In this document: positions 41,137 to 49,302 of the stretch, in pieces | Layout: the number at the start of each line of letters is the position of its first letter | How positions within the stretch are numbered: the first letter of the stretch is position 1 | Assembly (NCBI GenBank): GCA_040289115.1 | Contig: PSKS01000011.1 | Coordinates: forward strand, 1-49,570 | DNA: 49,570 nt | Direction: 5' to 3' | Source: JAUQQI01 sp040289115 | GTDB lineage: Bacteria > Chloroflexota > Dehalococcoidia > JAUQQI01 | Made by a program: the position numbers and the translations under genes | Notes under the pieces: generated by a model | The model's database searches: none | What the model was told of the DNA's origin: nothing | What the model saw: the letters and a program-made list of their open reading frames with translations, nothing else

Positions 41137-42096
41137 ATGGGTCTGATGCTCTGGGTACTTTTTCACCTAGTTGTGGTGATGATGCTTGCAGTCGACCTAG
41201 TGCTCGTCGGCCGGGGGGGCCGCATAACTTTGAAAATGGCGGCCTTCTGGAGCGTAGTTTGGACGTTGGTGGCCCTGGCCTTTAACGGTCTGGTCTTTAT
41301 CTGGCGGGGAGCCGAGGACGCCGTCATATTTTTAACGGCTTACACCGTCGAGCGAGCTTTAAGTTTCGATAACGTATTCGTATTCGCCGTAATTTTTAAC
41401 TACTTCCGTTTGGGTGTAATTATCCAGCATACGGTTCTATTTTTAGGCATAGTAGTGGCGGTCATTCTGCGGGCAGTGTTCATTATATTGGGTATTGAAC
41501 TCATCAAGACCTTCCACTGGGTCATCTACGTGTTCGGTGCTTTTCTGATTTACACAGGCATTAGGCTGGCCCTTCACAAGGGTGAGCCGCCTGACCCGGA
41601 AAGGAACGCCGTAATTCGGCTCGCCCGCCGCTTCTTACCCATTGAAGTTGATAACCGCGGTCACAGCTTTTTTGTAAAACGCGGGGCAAAGTGGTACGCG
41701 ACCCCGGCCCTCCTGGCGTTGCTGGCCGTGGAGACCACCGACGTGGTCTTTGCCATCGACTCGGTTCCGGCCGTGCTGGCCATAACCACCGACGTCTTCC
41801 TGGCATATACTTCGAACATCCTGGCCGTTCTGGGCATGCGGGCCCTCTACTTCCTGGTGGTGGGCCTGTTGCGGGAGCTGCGCTACCTGGACTTTGGGCT
41901 GGCCCTGGTCCTGGTCTACATTGGCCTGAAGATGGTGTTGGCCGAGTTTGTCCATATCCCCACCGGCCTATCCCTGGGAATCGTCCTAACAGTAATCTTC
42001 GGCTCGGCCCTCCTCTCCATTTACGCCGACTGGCGGGAGGGGAGGCTGGCCCAGCCCAGGGCGAGCCGGGCCGCGCGCTCGGAAGACGACGGCTAA
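41137..42096 (+). CDS. TerC-family membrane protein (probable Mn2+ exporter)
   Basis: 319 residues with 8-9 membrane helices. Family signatures are ALSFDNVFVFAVIFNYF (Asp-Asn of the first half) and VVFAIDSVPAVLAITTDVFLAYTSN (second-half AIDSVPA), plus WVIYVFGAFLIYTGIRLA. TerC members such as Alx and MeeF/YkoY export Mn2+ or insert metal into exo-enzymes; the Mn2+ riboswitch upstream favours that role. The first half (41137-41660) is rich in A/T-ending codons, unlike the GC-rich second half. The PPOX gene on the other strand ends 4 bp inside its 3' end. Confidence 0.9.
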   Translation: MGLMLWVLFHLVVVMMLAVDLVLVGRGGRITLKMAAFWSVVWTLVALAFNGLVFIWRGAEDAVIFLTAYTVERALSFDNVFVFAVIFNYFRLGVIIQHTVLFLGIVVAVILRAVFIILGIELIKTFHWVIYVFGAFLIYTGIRLALHKGEPPDPERNAVIRLARRFLPIEVDNRGHSFFVKRGAKWYATPALLALLAVETTDVVFAIDSVPAVLAITTDVFLAYTSNILAVLGMRALYFLVVGLLRELRYLDFGLALVLVYIGLKMVLAEFVHIPTGLSLGIVLTVIFGSALLSIYADWREGRLAQPRASRAARSEDDG

Positions 42097-42527
42097 ACCC
42101 GGGCCGGGGTGGCCGTCCAGACGACGAACCGTTCGGGCAGGATTTTGATTACCGGCTCGGCGTCCAGGGCCATTGTCCGGTACTGGGGGTATTTTTCCCG
42201 CAAAAGCTGGACCGCCCGCTGGTGCTCGGCCCCGGCAAAAATTAGTTCGGCCCGGCCGTGCACCTGAACGTACATTAAGTTTGCCCAGTTTTCCTCATAA
42301 TGGTCCACGATGAGGCAGACGTGGGGATTGGCCCGGATATTGCGCACCCTGGCCAGCCTCTCCGGGGGCACCCGTTTGGGCTTCGGGTCGATGACCGAGT
42401 AGAAATTTTCGCCGTCGAAGGCGTAGCAAATGGCCACCACGTGGGGACGGCCGTCGGGGGTTACCGTGGCCAGGTGGGCTACCCGGGCCCTTTCTAAAAA
42501 ACCGATAACTTCCGGCGGCAGCTTCAA
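42093..42527 (-). CDS. Pyridoxamine-phosphate-oxidase-like flavoprotein (F420/FMN, Rv0121 type)
   Basis: 144 residues from TTG 42527, which overlaps the TGA of the protease gene (TTGA) and has GGAGAGG ahead; a longer frame to 42758 is a shadow of that gene. The split-barrel fold is shown by FLERARVAHLATVTPDGRPHVVAICYAFDGENFYSVIDPKPK, LARVRNIRANPHVCLIVDHYEENWANLMYVQVHGRAELI and ALDAEPVIKILPERFVVW. Members reduce small molecules using FMN or F420. No substrate predicted. Confidence 0.85.
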   Translation of the reverse strand: MKLPPEVIGFLERARVAHLATVTPDGRPHVVAICYAFDGENFYSVIDPKPKRVPPERLARVRNIRANPHVCLIVDHYEENWANLMYVQVHGRAELIFAGAEHQRAVQLLREKYPQYRTMALDAEPVIKILPERFVVWTATPARV

Positions 42528-43660
42528 CTCCGGTCGGCCTCTCCGGACCGGTAAATCCCCAGCTCCCGCCGAACCTGGAGCAGCCTGAAAACGCTCGCCC
42601 GGCTTACCAGGCCGACCAGCCGGCCGTCGATAACGACAGGTAACTGGTTCAATCCCGTTGTGGCCATGACCTCTACCGCCGCGGCCAGGTCGGCCTCGGG
42701 GGCCACCGTTCTTAGGGGCATCCGGGTCATCACCGTACCCACGACCCGCTCCTCCCACTCCTCCTCGGGGAGGTTACGGACGTCGGTAACGGTCACAATC
42801 CCCACTAACCGGTCCCCATCCACCACCGGGAACGCCCGGATCCCCTCCCGCAGGATGTGGTCCCGCACCAGCTGGCCCACGGTCATGGACGGGGGTACCA
42901 CCTTGGGGTAGGCGTCCATCACATCCCGGACCCGAATCCCCTTGAAGACCCGGGTGACGTCGGCCTGGTTTCGGACCGCCTCGGCGGCGTTATTGAGAAA
43001 CCAGCCGATAAACGCCAGCCAGATTCCGCCGAGGATGTCGCCCCCCAAGGCGACGAAAAACCCGGCTCCAACTAGCAGCCAGCCGATACCCTGGCCAACC
43101 AGGGAGGCAACATCGGTGGCCCGGTAGAAGTCGTGCCAGGCCAGCCAAAGGATTCCCCGGAGGATCCGGCCCCCATCGAGGGGAAAACCCGGGAGTAGGT
43201 TAAAGGCGGCCAGGGCCAGGTTGGCGTAGGCCGAGTAACCCAAGAGGGCCCCAGCAGCCGTGTCGGGAAGGGCCAGACTGAGGAGGAAAAAGAGGCCGGC
43301 CAACCCCAGGCTCATGGTGGGGCCGGCCGCGGCGACGGTCACCTCATCCTGGGCCCGCTGGACCTCGGCCTCCATTGCCGCGATGCCCCCGAAGATGAAG
43401 AGGGTGATGTTCCGCACCCGGTAGCCGAGGCGCTGGGCCACCAGGCTGTGGCTCAGCTCATGCAGGAGAACGGAGCCGAAAAGAAGCAGAGTACCGGCTA
43501 TACCAAGGGCCAGGTAGGCCGCGGTGGCCAGGCCCGGGATAACCCGAGGGAATACCCCCGCCGCCAAGGACCAAGTTACCAGAAAGAAGGCAATCAGCCA
43601 GGTGTAGTGCACCTGGATTCGGATACCCTGAATCGTGCCGAGGACCAGGGACCCACCCAT
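42524..43660 (-). CDS. Site-2-protease-like zinc metalloprotease with CBS domains
   Basis: 378 residues. The M50 HExxH motif is HELSH at 67-71 within a membrane helix, and the second ligand motif LLPGFPLDGGRILRG has Asp162; six helices occupy residues 1-235. Two CBS motifs fill ~240-365 (RVRDVMDAYPKVVP..., VVGTVMTRMPLRTV). This is the SpoIVFB/Rip3-like group III architecture, in which CBS domains respond to adenine nucleotides. It cleaves membrane proteins such as anti-sigma factors; none is encoded adjacent. Start at 43660, GGAGGTGGCC ahead. Overlaps the PPOX gene by 4 bp. Confidence 0.9.
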   Translation of the reverse strand: MGGSLVLGTIQGIRIQVHYTWLIAFFLVTWSLAAGVFPRVIPGLATAAYLALGIAGTLLLFGSVLLHELSHSLVAQRLGYRVRNITLFIFGGIAAMEAEVQRAQDEVTVAAAGPTMSLGLAGLFFLLSLALPDTAAGALLGYSAYANLALAAFNLLPGFPLDGGRILRGILWLAWHDFYRATDVASLVGQGIGWLLVGAGFFVALGGDILGGIWLAFIGWFLNNAAEAVRNQADVTRVFKGIRVRDVMDAYPKVVPPSMTVGQLVRDHILREGIRAFPVVDGDRLVGIVTVTDVRNLPEEEWEERVVGTVMTRMPLRTVAPEADLAAAVEVMATTGLNQLPVVIDGRLVGLVSRASVFRLLQVRRELGIYRSGEADRS

Positions 43661-43827
43661 CGAAGGCCACCTCCCAGCAGTATATTAGGCCGCCGGGGAC
43701 TGGGTCTACAACTGTCGGGCCTGCGAGTTTCAGCCGGCAGCCCGTTTTCACCAGTCCCCCGGCCGCGGTTAAGCTTGGGGCATCGATTGGTAGCGGCGGA
43801 ACGCCCCGGGCAGTTTGGGTTGACAGC

Positions 43828-44685
43828 CTAGGCCGTCAGAGGCTTGCGGGCGATGACTTCCAGCCAGCGCCGGGGAATGTAGCGTTGGCCCTGCTCGTCC
43901 GGAAGGCCAAGCTCATCCAAGACGGAAACCACGGCCCGGCTCAGCACCTTGGCGGCGATGTCCACCGGATAGCCGTGCAGGGCCCCGGCGGCGTAGTCGG
44001 CATATTCGCAGATGAGCTGCCATCCCTCCCGGTAAACCCGCACCTCCCGCTGGCCCAGGTAAACTATTTCAAACCCGGCCGCCCGGACCAGTTCGGCATA
44101 CTCTTCGGGTTTAAGCCAGTTGCGGGCCTCGGCCCGGCCCTCCTTGGCGCGTGGGACCCCCAGCTGCTTCAGTTCGGCTACCGCCCGCAGGATCTTCGCC
44201 CGGTAAAAGGCCTCCGTCCCCTCGACAACGGTCCCCTCGTAGAAGGCGCTGTTGAAGAAAAGCAGTCCGCCCGGCCCGCTTACCCGATAAACCTCCTTCA
44301 GGGCCGAAAGCTTATCCTCGTGGCTCAAATTGTGGATGCCGTTGCCAAAGGTCGTCAGCTCAAAGGGTCCCTTTAGGGGCAGGTGCTGGGCAAAGGCTTC
44401 GACCCAATGCACATTTGGTTCGGCACCGAGCCGCCGCCGACCGGCGACGATGGCCTCCCGGGAGGCGTCGACGCACACCACAACGGCTTCGCGCAGGGCC
44501 GGAATCTGCTCCCGGCCAAGCTGGACCATGGTCCCCACCCCGGTGGCCAGGTCCAGCATCCGCCTGACCGTACCCGAAATGTACCGGGCCAGGTTGCTCA
44601 GCGCCGCCCGATTGACGGCCAGGTATTCGGCTGTTTCGGCGAACGGCTCAAACGAAAAAGGTCTGGCTGCCGGCTTTGCATCCAT
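43828..44685 (-). CDS. SAM-dependent methyltransferase
   Basis: 285 residues with a class I Rossmann fold: motif I is RMLDLATGVGTMVQL near residues 41-55 (DLATGVG, a GxGxG-like variant), motif II VVCVDASREAI, and motif IV ELTTFGNGIHNLSHEDKLSALKEVYRV. The C-terminal extension (~150-285) with KPEEYAELVRAAGFEIVYLGQREV is typical of UbiE/Coq5-like and small-molecule methyltransferases. Substrate unknown. Flanked on the same strand by ThyX (upstream) and the site-2 protease (downstream); gaps of 88 and 167 bp. Confidence 0.82.
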   Translation of the reverse strand: MDAKPAARPFSFEPFAETAEYLAVNRAALSNLARYISGTVRRMLDLATGVGTMVQLGREQIPALREAVVVCVDASREAIVAGRRRLGAEPNVHWVEAFAQHLPLKGPFELTTFGNGIHNLSHEDKLSALKEVYRVSGPGGLLFFNSAFYEGTVVEGTEAFYRAKILRAVAELKQLGVPRAKEGRAEARNWLKPEEYAELVRAAGFEIVYLGQREVRVYREGWQLICEYADYAAGALHGYPVDIAAKVLSRAVVSVLDELGLPDEQGQRYIPRRWLEVIARKPLTA

Positions 44686-44773
44686 TTGGACTTACGCCCT
44701 CAACTTGAGTGGAATTTACCCGCATGTAATAACACCGGTAAACGGGAAAAGTTTCGGTCCGCCCCTGGTCGGC

Positions 44774-45505
44774 TTAACCGTTGTCCTGCAGTCGGCTGAT
44801 GGGGTTGGGTAGTTTGCCTTCCGCCTGTAACTCCCGCCAGTGGGGCATTATGCCGCAGCTTTCGGGCTCGTCACAGTAGCCCAGCCGCAGGCATTTGGGA
44901 ACCAGGTGGCCCTTGAGGAAGGGGGCGACCTTTAAGACCTCGGCCGCGACTTTAAGAAAAAGCTGGTGGATCTCCCACTGGGCCCGGGGACAGAGCCGAA
45001 GTTCACAGATATGGATGAGCTCCCGGATGTTTACGGTCATCACCAGGTTGCAGGTCGTGGCGTTGGGCAGCACAAAGCGGGCATCCTCGGGGGCGATGCC
45101 GGCGGCCGAAAGCTCCCGGTAGGCCTCCCAGGCCGCTGCCATGGCGGCTTCGAACCGCTTAAGGATTTCCGGTTCCACCCCGATACTTGGGGGCGTAACG
45201 TAGGTCGGCCGGTCCAGCCGGACATACCGCTGGGACTGGACGGAGAAGGCGATTCCCACCCGATGCCGGGTGAGCTGGGCAAGGCACGAACGGGAGATTC
45301 CGGAGATGCCCAGGGTGAATGAGACGTGCTCTAAGACCGAGTGGTGCCCCTGCTGAATGAGGCGGTCCACCAGGTCAGCCATCTTAGCCTCGGGCACATT
45401 ATCTGACCAGATTTCGACCGGAGACCTGGCCGAATAGCAGGTCCGGGCTGCGGTGTAAATCACCTTTAAAGGTTCGGGCGTGTACGCTAAAAGTTTTACT
45501 TCCAT
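44774..45505 (-). CDS. thyX: Flavin-dependent thymidylate synthase ThyX
   Basis: 243 residues. FAD/dUMP motif LTRHRVGIAFSVQSQRYVR around residues 78-96; canonical ThyX has RHR-x7-S-x-R, and here there is one extra residue (RHR-x8-S). Other family segments include HSVLEHVSFTLGISGISRSCLAQL, MTVNIRELIHICELRLCPRAQWEI and the closing PKCLRLGYCDEP. The enzyme methylates dUMP to dTMP using CH2-THF and NADPH. ATG 45505 precedes MEVKLLAYTPEP. It does not have an obvious partner gene. Confidence 0.93.
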   Translation of the reverse strand: MEVKLLAYTPEPLKVIYTAARTCYSARSPVEIWSDNVPEAKMADLVDRLIQQGHHSVLEHVSFTLGISGISRSCLAQLTRHRVGIAFSVQSQRYVRLDRPTYVTPPSIGVEPEILKRFEAAMAAAWEAYRELSAAGIAPEDARFVLPNATTCNLVMTVNIRELIHICELRLCPRAQWEIHQLFLKVAAEVLKVAPFLKGHLVPKCLRLGYCDEPESCGIMPHWRELQAEGKLPNPISRLQDNG

Positions 45506-45581
45506 ACTCTGTTGGCTCCGCCTGCCTGGACCGGCCTTTGTGCCTACCGTTTACTCCGGGCTAAAGGTGCAAGCCCAGGTT

Positions 45582-46922
45582 TTATTCTCCGGCCTTATCC
45601 ACCAAAATTCCCGGACGGCCCAGGCGTTCGACCCGGAGGGTCCCGACCCGCAGGCCAACCATGCTCTCGACACTGAACCTGTAGCCGTCCACCTCAATCG
45701 TATCCCCCACCCGGGGGATCCGCCCGAGGCGCCCCGTGACAAAGCCCCCGATAGTGTCGTATTCGGGGTCGTCGAGGTTGGTCCCAAGGTGCTCGTTAAC
45801 TTCCTCGATAGACGTGAGGCCGTCGATAATTAGGCTGCCGTCGGGCTGGACCTTGACGTGGGCTTCCGGGGTCAGTTCGCCCAGAATCGCCGTTACCAGG
45901 TCCGTCAGGGTTACCAGGCCAGCTGTCCCACCCCGCTCCTCCACCACGATGGCCAGCTTGTCCCCCCGGCGCATCTGGGCCAAGACGGAATCGATGGTGG
46001 CGTTTTCGGGCACAAAGAGGGGCTCCCGCATGAGTTCCCTAACTGGCCGGTGGCATGCCTGCGGCTCGCAGTCGGGCCAGACGGCCGCCACCATATCCCG
46101 CAGGTGGACGACGCCCACGATGTTATCGATGGTTCCCCGGTAGACCGGGAGACGCCGGTGGCCGCTGGTTAAGCAGAGCTTTACGGCGTCACAGATGGTG
46201 GCGTCCTCGGGCACGGCTACCATGAGGGTACGGGGGACCATCACCTCGTAGACGGTCTTCTCCCCGATTACCAGGGCCCGTTCGACGATTTCCTCCTCGG
46301 TCGGCTCCAGCACCCCAGCCTGGCGGCTGGCAACCACCAGCAGCCGCAGCTCCTCGACCGAATGGACGAGCTGTTCACCGGCCACCGGGCGTAGGCCCAG
46401 GGCCCGCAGGGTGAGGCTGCTTGCCCCGTTAAGGAGGCCGACAAAGGGCCGAAGGGCCACGAAGAAAACCCGCATGGGCACGCTCACCGCCAAGCTCACC
46501 GCCTCGCTGCGCTGAATGGCCAGGATCTTGGGGGCCTGCTCCCCAAGGATGATGTGCAAGGTGGTGATGAGGCCGAAGGCCACGGCGGTGGCAACGGCGT
46601 GGGCGCTCACCACCTGTAGAGCCGGGGAGAGGAAACCGAAAATCGGCTCTAGAAGCTCAGCCAGCAGGGGTTCGCCTACCCAGCCCAGGGCCAGGGAGGC
46701 CATGGTTATACCCAGCTGGGCCACCGCCAGGTAGGCGTTTAAGTGGTCCAAGGCGTGGCGGACGGCCGGGGCCAGGGGGTGACCTTCGGCTTCGAGCTGT
46801 TCCACCCGGCTCCGCCGGACGGCCACCAGGCCGAACTCGGCGGCCACAAAGAACCCGTTCAGGGCCACCAGGGCCAGGATAACCAGCAGCCGGAAGACTA
46901 ACTCGATGGGGTTAACGGACAT
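45582..46922 (-). CDS. CNNM/CorC-type (hemolysin C-like) DUF21-CBS transporter
   Basis: 446 residues. A DUF21 domain of four helices (residues 1-190, FRLLVILALVALNGFFVAAEFGLVAVRRSR to LHIILGEQAPKILAIQRSE) is followed by a CBS pair (VYEVMVPRTLMVAVPEDATICDAV, then VRELMREPLFVPENATIDSVLAQM) and the C-terminal CorC_HlyC domain (HLGTNLDDPEYDTIGGFVTGRLGRIPRVGD). These proteins export or regulate Mg2+/Co2+. It is 25 bp downstream of a similar gene, forming a tandem pair. Starts ATG 46922. Confidence 0.9.
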   Translation of the reverse strand: MSVNPIELVFRLLVILALVALNGFFVAAEFGLVAVRRSRVEQLEAEGHPLAPAVRHALDHLNAYLAVAQLGITMASLALGWVGEPLLAELLEPIFGFLSPALQVVSAHAVATAVAFGLITTLHIILGEQAPKILAIQRSEAVSLAVSVPMRVFFVALRPFVGLLNGASSLTLRALGLRPVAGEQLVHSVEELRLLVVASRQAGVLEPTEEEIVERALVIGEKTVYEVMVPRTLMVAVPEDATICDAVKLCLTSGHRRLPVYRGTIDNIVGVVHLRDMVAAVWPDCEPQACHRPVRELMREPLFVPENATIDSVLAQMRRGDKLAIVVEERGGTAGLVTLTDLVTAILGELTPEAHVKVQPDGSLIIDGLTSIEEVNEHLGTNLDDPEYDTIGGFVTGRLGRIPRVGDTIEVDGYRFSVESMVGLRVGTLRVERLGRPGILVDKAGE

Positions 46923-46947
46923 GACCCTGGGTTGGCCTCAACGGAAA

Positions 46948-48294
46948 TTAAGCGGTCGGCCCGGCAGCGGTATCGACCTGGGGCTCGGCTGTCCCGAACC
47001 CGGATTCGGCCCGAACGAGCTGGACCCGTTCGATCTTAACGCCCTCCATCTCCGAGACGACCAGCTTGAGGTGGTCGAAGGTGACCGAGTCGCCGACCTT
47101 AGGGATCCGCCCCAGCCGGGCGAGGATAAATCCGGCCACGGTGTCGTATTCCCCTTCAGGAAACTCCACGTCCAGCAGCTCCTTCAGCTCGTCAAGGCGC
47201 ATGGTGCCGTCGACCTCGATGGTCCGTTCGTCGATGTGCTTTACGCCCTCTTCACCCTGAGGCCGCTCGTCGCCCAGCCGGCCCACAATTTCGCTGGTAA
47301 GCTCGTTAATGGTGATAAGTCCGGCAGTACCCCCGAACTCGTCCACAACCACCGCCACTGACTGGTTGCGCTCCTGCATTTCAACCAGGAGCTCGCTGAT
47401 ATTTTTGGTTTCGGGAACAAAGTAAGGTTCCCGAATGAGGCCGTCGATGGGGCTGGTCAGGGTGATGGTCTCCCGGGCCAAGCCCATCACCACGTCCTTC
47501 AGGTGAAGGATGCCGACAATGTGATCAAGGTTATCCTCGTAAACGGGGTAGGCGGCATGGGGGGCTCGGGCGTAGACCTTCCGAAGGAAGTCGGCCACCG
47601 TCACCCCCTTGGGTACCCCCACGATGTCGGTGCGGGGAATCATCACTTCGTAAGCCTGCCGGTCGCCAAACTCAAAGACCCGCTCCACCATCTGCCACTC
47701 CGTCTTCTCAATGGTCCCCTGCTCGCCCCGGATCTCTAGCAGGAGCCGAAGCTCCTCCTCGCTCAGGAATGGGGAGCGGCGGCTGCCAGGTTTGCCGCTC
47801 GCCCGGAGGAGCAGCTCCGGAAGCTGCATAAAGAGGGCAGTGAGCCACCCGGCGAGGACCATCAGGCCCCGGACGGGCCAAACCAGAACCGGCGCCACCG
47901 CCTCGGCATGGGCGGCAGCCAGCCGCCACGGGGTGATCTGGCCGAACACAACCACGATACCGACCGCCAGGCCGGCAAGACCGACAAGGATGTAGGTATC
48001 CCAGCCGAAATAGTAGGTTCCCAGCAGCAAGGTGATGACGGCAAAGAGGACCGTAAGGGCCGTCACGGTAAGTCGCACCGTCCCAAAAAGCCGGTCGGAG
48101 TTTCCGAGGAGCTCCTCCACCAGCTGGGCACCCCGGTTCCCGGACCGGGCCAGGTTGTGGACCTGGACCCGGTTAGCTGAGATGAAGCTTGCTTCGGCCG
48201 CACTCAGCAGGGCGATGAAAAGGAGAGCCCCAGCCGCGGCCAGGAACAAAAAGGGCACACTCTCGGGGTTCACGAGTACGGCGCGGTCTGGCAA
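46948..48294 (-). CDS. CNNM/CorC-type DUF21-CBS transporter (second paralogue)
   Basis: 448 residues from TTG 48294 (GTG 48276 is an alternative; no clear Shine-Dalgarno). DUF21 helices occupy 15-185 (FLAAAGALLFIALLSAAEASFISANRVQVHNLA, VVVFGQITPWRLAAAHAEAVAP), then CBS repeats (AYEVMIPRTDIVGVPKGVTVADFL, IDGLIREPYFVPETKNISELLVEM) and a CorC_HlyC end (FPEGEYDTVAGFILARLGRIPKVGD). The GQxxP motif of DUF21 is altered to GQITP. Upstream on the same strand a -10 TATAAT (plus 48436-48441) gives a ~140-nt leader. Confidence 0.88.
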   Translation of the reverse strand: MPDRAVLVNPESVPFLFLAAAGALLFIALLSAAEASFISANRVQVHNLARSGNRGAQLVEELLGNSDRLFGTVRLTVTALTVLFAVITLLLGTYYFGWDTYILVGLAGLAVGIVVVFGQITPWRLAAAHAEAVAPVLVWPVRGLMVLAGWLTALFMQLPELLLRASGKPGSRRSPFLSEEELRLLLEIRGEQGTIEKTEWQMVERVFEFGDRQAYEVMIPRTDIVGVPKGVTVADFLRKVYARAPHAAYPVYEDNLDHIVGILHLKDVVMGLARETITLTSPIDGLIREPYFVPETKNISELLVEMQERNQSVAVVVDEFGGTAGLITINELTSEIVGRLGDERPQGEEGVKHIDERTIEVDGTMRLDELKELLDVEFPEGEYDTVAGFILARLGRIPKVGDSVTFDHLKLVVSEMEGVKIERVQLVRAESGFGTAEPQVDTAAGPTA

Positions 48295-48395
48295 GGGGAA
48301 GGCTCCCTGTTGGCCGGGGGTGAACTTGCCGGCTGAGGCCTCAAACGCGGCAGGGACGAGGCCCGATTACTCGGAAGCTCGTCGTTCTTACTCAT
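48270..48395 (-). other. Short leader reading frame upstream of the CNNM gene
   Basis: ATG 48395 starts a 41-codon frame (begins MSKNDELPSNRASSLPRLRP) ending TGA 48270-48272, overlapping the start of the CNNM gene. It has no strong ribosome site. It lies in the leader downstream of TATAAT and of an inverted repeat CCCTGT/ACAGGG (48418-48440 region). Could be a leader peptide or fortuitous. Confidence 0.25.
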
Positions 48396-48467
48396 GGGTG
48401 AAGGGCGAACCCTGTAGCCGCACCTCCCACAGGGAATTATACCACACCCCGGGGAACGGCCGGCCTA

Positions 48468-49262
48468 TCAGAAGGCCCGGATCGCCTCGTCGGGCAGGTC
48501 GGTGATAAACATGTGCGCTGGGTAATGGGTAATGGCCAGGTCCGGCCGCGCCCTGGCCAGGGCCAGCTGGGGGGTAACCCCGCAGGCCCAGAAAACCGGC
48601 ACTTCTCCAGGCCGGATTTCCACCGGGTCGCCGAAGTCCGGCCGGCCAAGGTCGGCGATGCCGAGGCTGGTGGGGTCCCCAACGTGGACGGGCGACCCAT
48701 GGGCCAACGGGTACTGGGCGGTTATCTGGACCGCCCGGGCAACGTCGGCCGCCGGAACCGGCCGCATGGACACTACCAGCGGCCCGCTGAAAGCCCCCGC
48801 CGGCTTGCACTCCCGGTTGGTGATGTACATGGAGACGGTGCAGCCGCACTCAATGTGCCGGACGGGTACCCCAGCCCGGAGTAAGGCCGCCTCGAAGGTG
48901 AAACTACAACCCAGCAGAAAGGCCACCAGGTCCGGCCGCCAGTAGGCTGAGATATCGGTGGGCTCATCGATGACCTCCCCATGCCGAAAGACCCGGTAGC
49001 GGGGCAGGTCGGTGCGCAGGTCGGCCCCCGGGGCGACGTTCACCGGTTCGGGCGAGCCCGGTTCGGTCACCTCTAGCAGGGGGCAGGGCTTGGGGTTCCG
49101 GACGCAGAATCGGAGGAAGTCAAAGGCGTACTCTTTCGGTACGACCACCAGATTGGCCTGGACGTAACCCATGGCCAGGCCGGAGGTTGGGCCAGTCCAG
49201 GCGCCACTCCGGATGAGGGCCCGGGCCTCAGCCGGGGTTTGGGGCAGGGCTGTCCGGCTCAT
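48468..49262 (-). CDS. DUF1445 family putative hydro-lyase
   Basis: 264 residues, standard length for DUF1445 (D-glutamate cyclase/putative hydro-lyase YcsI-like). Conserved segments include GPTSGLAMGYVQANLVVVPKEYAFDFLRFC, NPKPCPLLEVTEPGSPEP, LPRYRVFRHGEVIDEPTDISAYW, FLLGCSFTFEAALLRAGVPVRHIECGCTVSMYITN and VPVFWACGVTPQLALARARPDLAITHYPAHMFITDL. Starts ATG 49262. The reaction is not firmly known for most members. Reads away from the M20 peptidase gene with a 40-bp gap on the same strand. Confidence 0.88.
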   Translation of the reverse strand: MSRTALPQTPAEARALIRSGAWTGPTSGLAMGYVQANLVVVPKEYAFDFLRFCVRNPKPCPLLEVTEPGSPEPVNVAPGADLRTDLPRYRVFRHGEVIDEPTDISAYWRPDLVAFLLGCSFTFEAALLRAGVPVRHIECGCTVSMYITNRECKPAGAFSGPLVVSMRPVPAADVARAVQITAQYPLAHGSPVHVGDPTSLGIADLGRPDFGDPVEIRPGEVPVFWACGVTPQLALARARPDLAITHYPAHMFITDLPDEAIRAF

Positions 49263-49302
49263 CCTGACTCTTGATTAGCATTAACGCCCCCCGGATGTCA
49301 AA

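Noticed and set aside
42527..42758. 77-residue N-terminal extension of the PPOX protein
   Set aside because: Gly/Arg/Pro-rich shadow of the site-2 protease gene; TTG 42527 with GGAGAGG fits.
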